Positions 63,631 to 64,000 of a DNA stretch of 64,000 bases are shown here, piece after piece. The notes under the pieces were generated by a model. That model did no database searches. It saw only the letters and a program-made list of their open reading frames with translations, and was not told the DNA's origin. The translations under genes and the position numbers were made by a program. Each line of letters starts with the position of its first letter. The stretch's first letter is position 1. This stretch comes from UBA6627 sp965248675. Its GTDB lineage: Bacteria > Chloroflexota > Dehalococcoidia > UBA2979. The DNA lies in the NCBI GenBank assembly GCA_965248675.1, contig CBDFJZ010000007.1:310001-374000 (forward strand). Reading direction: 5' to 3'.

Positions 63631-64000
63631 GTGTGACCTGGGCGACGGTAGACTCCGCCCGGCCGCCACCGGCGAGGACGTCGAGGTGAAACGAGACCTA
63701 ATCACACCCCGTCCGGGAGGTCGCCGGTCTGTCTAATGATCAGCCGGTTGCGAACCCGGCTAATGAAGGTCGTTGGAACGCTTGACGCCGACAAGGCCCA
63801 GGTGTGAGCCCAAGGCAGTGAGTCAGCCAGTAGGAGCCAAGCACCAATCGCGGTTCGCGTTCAGACGGGTTCGCCCCACCTACCCCCTGAAGATCGCCGC
63901 CGTCGCCACGATGATTAATGGGAACCGGTGATCACCATCTGGCGAGATAGGCGGCGTCATGACCAGCTCTCCGCTGGCAGCCTTCCAACGCTCCGACCGA
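63631..64000 (+). mobile_element. 5' end of a group II intron (continues past the window)
   Basis: GTGTGACCTGGGCGAC at 63631 begins like a group II intron (GUGYG). GGTGTGA near the start can pair with TCACACC near 63707, closing the domain I base. Further on are stretches typical of domain I in bacterial introns: GGTTGCGAACCCGGCTAATG, TCGTTGGAACGCTTGACGCC, AGGCCCAGGTGTGAGCC and GGCAGTGAGTCAGCCAGTAG. The reverse-transcriptase ORF and domains V-VI would lie downstream. The 222-bp spacer before it (63409-63630) contains GC hairpins but no gene. Confidence 0.7.

Overview
The window is about 64 kb of GC-rich bacterial chromosome. Gene content (class III CoA-transferase, enoyl-CoA hydratases, a ferredoxin-dependent 2-oxoacid oxidoreductase, arylsulfatase, secreted beta-helix protein) and start sites lying 6-8 nt after TANNNT boxes fit a Chloroflexota (Dehalococcoidia-like) or Actinomycetota-like lineage. 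No rRNA is present and the phylum is an inference. Many genes carry single-base frameshifts, mostly beside short G runs, so either the assembly has homopolymer errors or several genes are decaying.

Layout. 1-18.9 kb is mostly housekeeping: the end of hflX, a THUMP-like methyltransferase, a large FtsX-type permease, a PTPS/QueD enzyme, korAB, an Lrp-type RAM protein, an MFS exporter, HAD plus bcp, a small zinc-ribbon protein behind a CsoR-like palindrome, an S41 protease, a kinase-like protein, smpB and ssrA. At 18.9-27.1 kb an accessory island starts exactly at the 3' end of ssrA: a frameshifted serine recombinase with a coupled small-protein operon, remnants of a PAS protein, of IS21 and of other transposases, a 1.16-kb IS with inverted repeats, an M1 lipoprotein peptidase of lower GC and a beta-propeller fragment.

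27.2-29.8 kb holds a three-gene redox operon: a 340-aa partner protein, a UGSC-family protein whose motif is encoded by an in-frame TGA followed at once by a perfect SECIS-like hairpin, and a thioredoxin-reductase-like flavoprotein. A sulfatase and an MBL hydrolase follow. 33.4-37.5 kb is a lasso-peptide cluster: precursor, PRMT-like methyltransferase, PqqD-like recognition protein, HPr-kinase-like protein and asparagine-synthetase-like cyclase. The usual leader protease and an exporter are absent. 37.5-41.4 kb is a tightly overlapping three-gene operon led by a KAP-type membrane P-loop NTPase, next to a decayed GH105 fragment.

41.7-64 kb carries a secreted Gly/Pro repeat protein, a GGDEF-EAL protein, a GH105 hydrolase, a biotin-dependent carboxyltransferase preceded by 29 perfect copies of a 12-bp repeat, an SDR plus hydroxypyruvate isomerase pair, a beta-helix protein, enoyl-CoA hydratases (one with twelve Thr-Gln repeats), MFS carriers, a MOSC protein, an SMP-30 lactonase, a double class III CoA-transferase, an ArsR/SRPBCC pair and an SDR. 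The last 370 bp look like the 5' end of a group II intron.

The two most notable systems are the UGSC selenoprotein operon and the lasso-peptide cluster with its unusual enzyme set.
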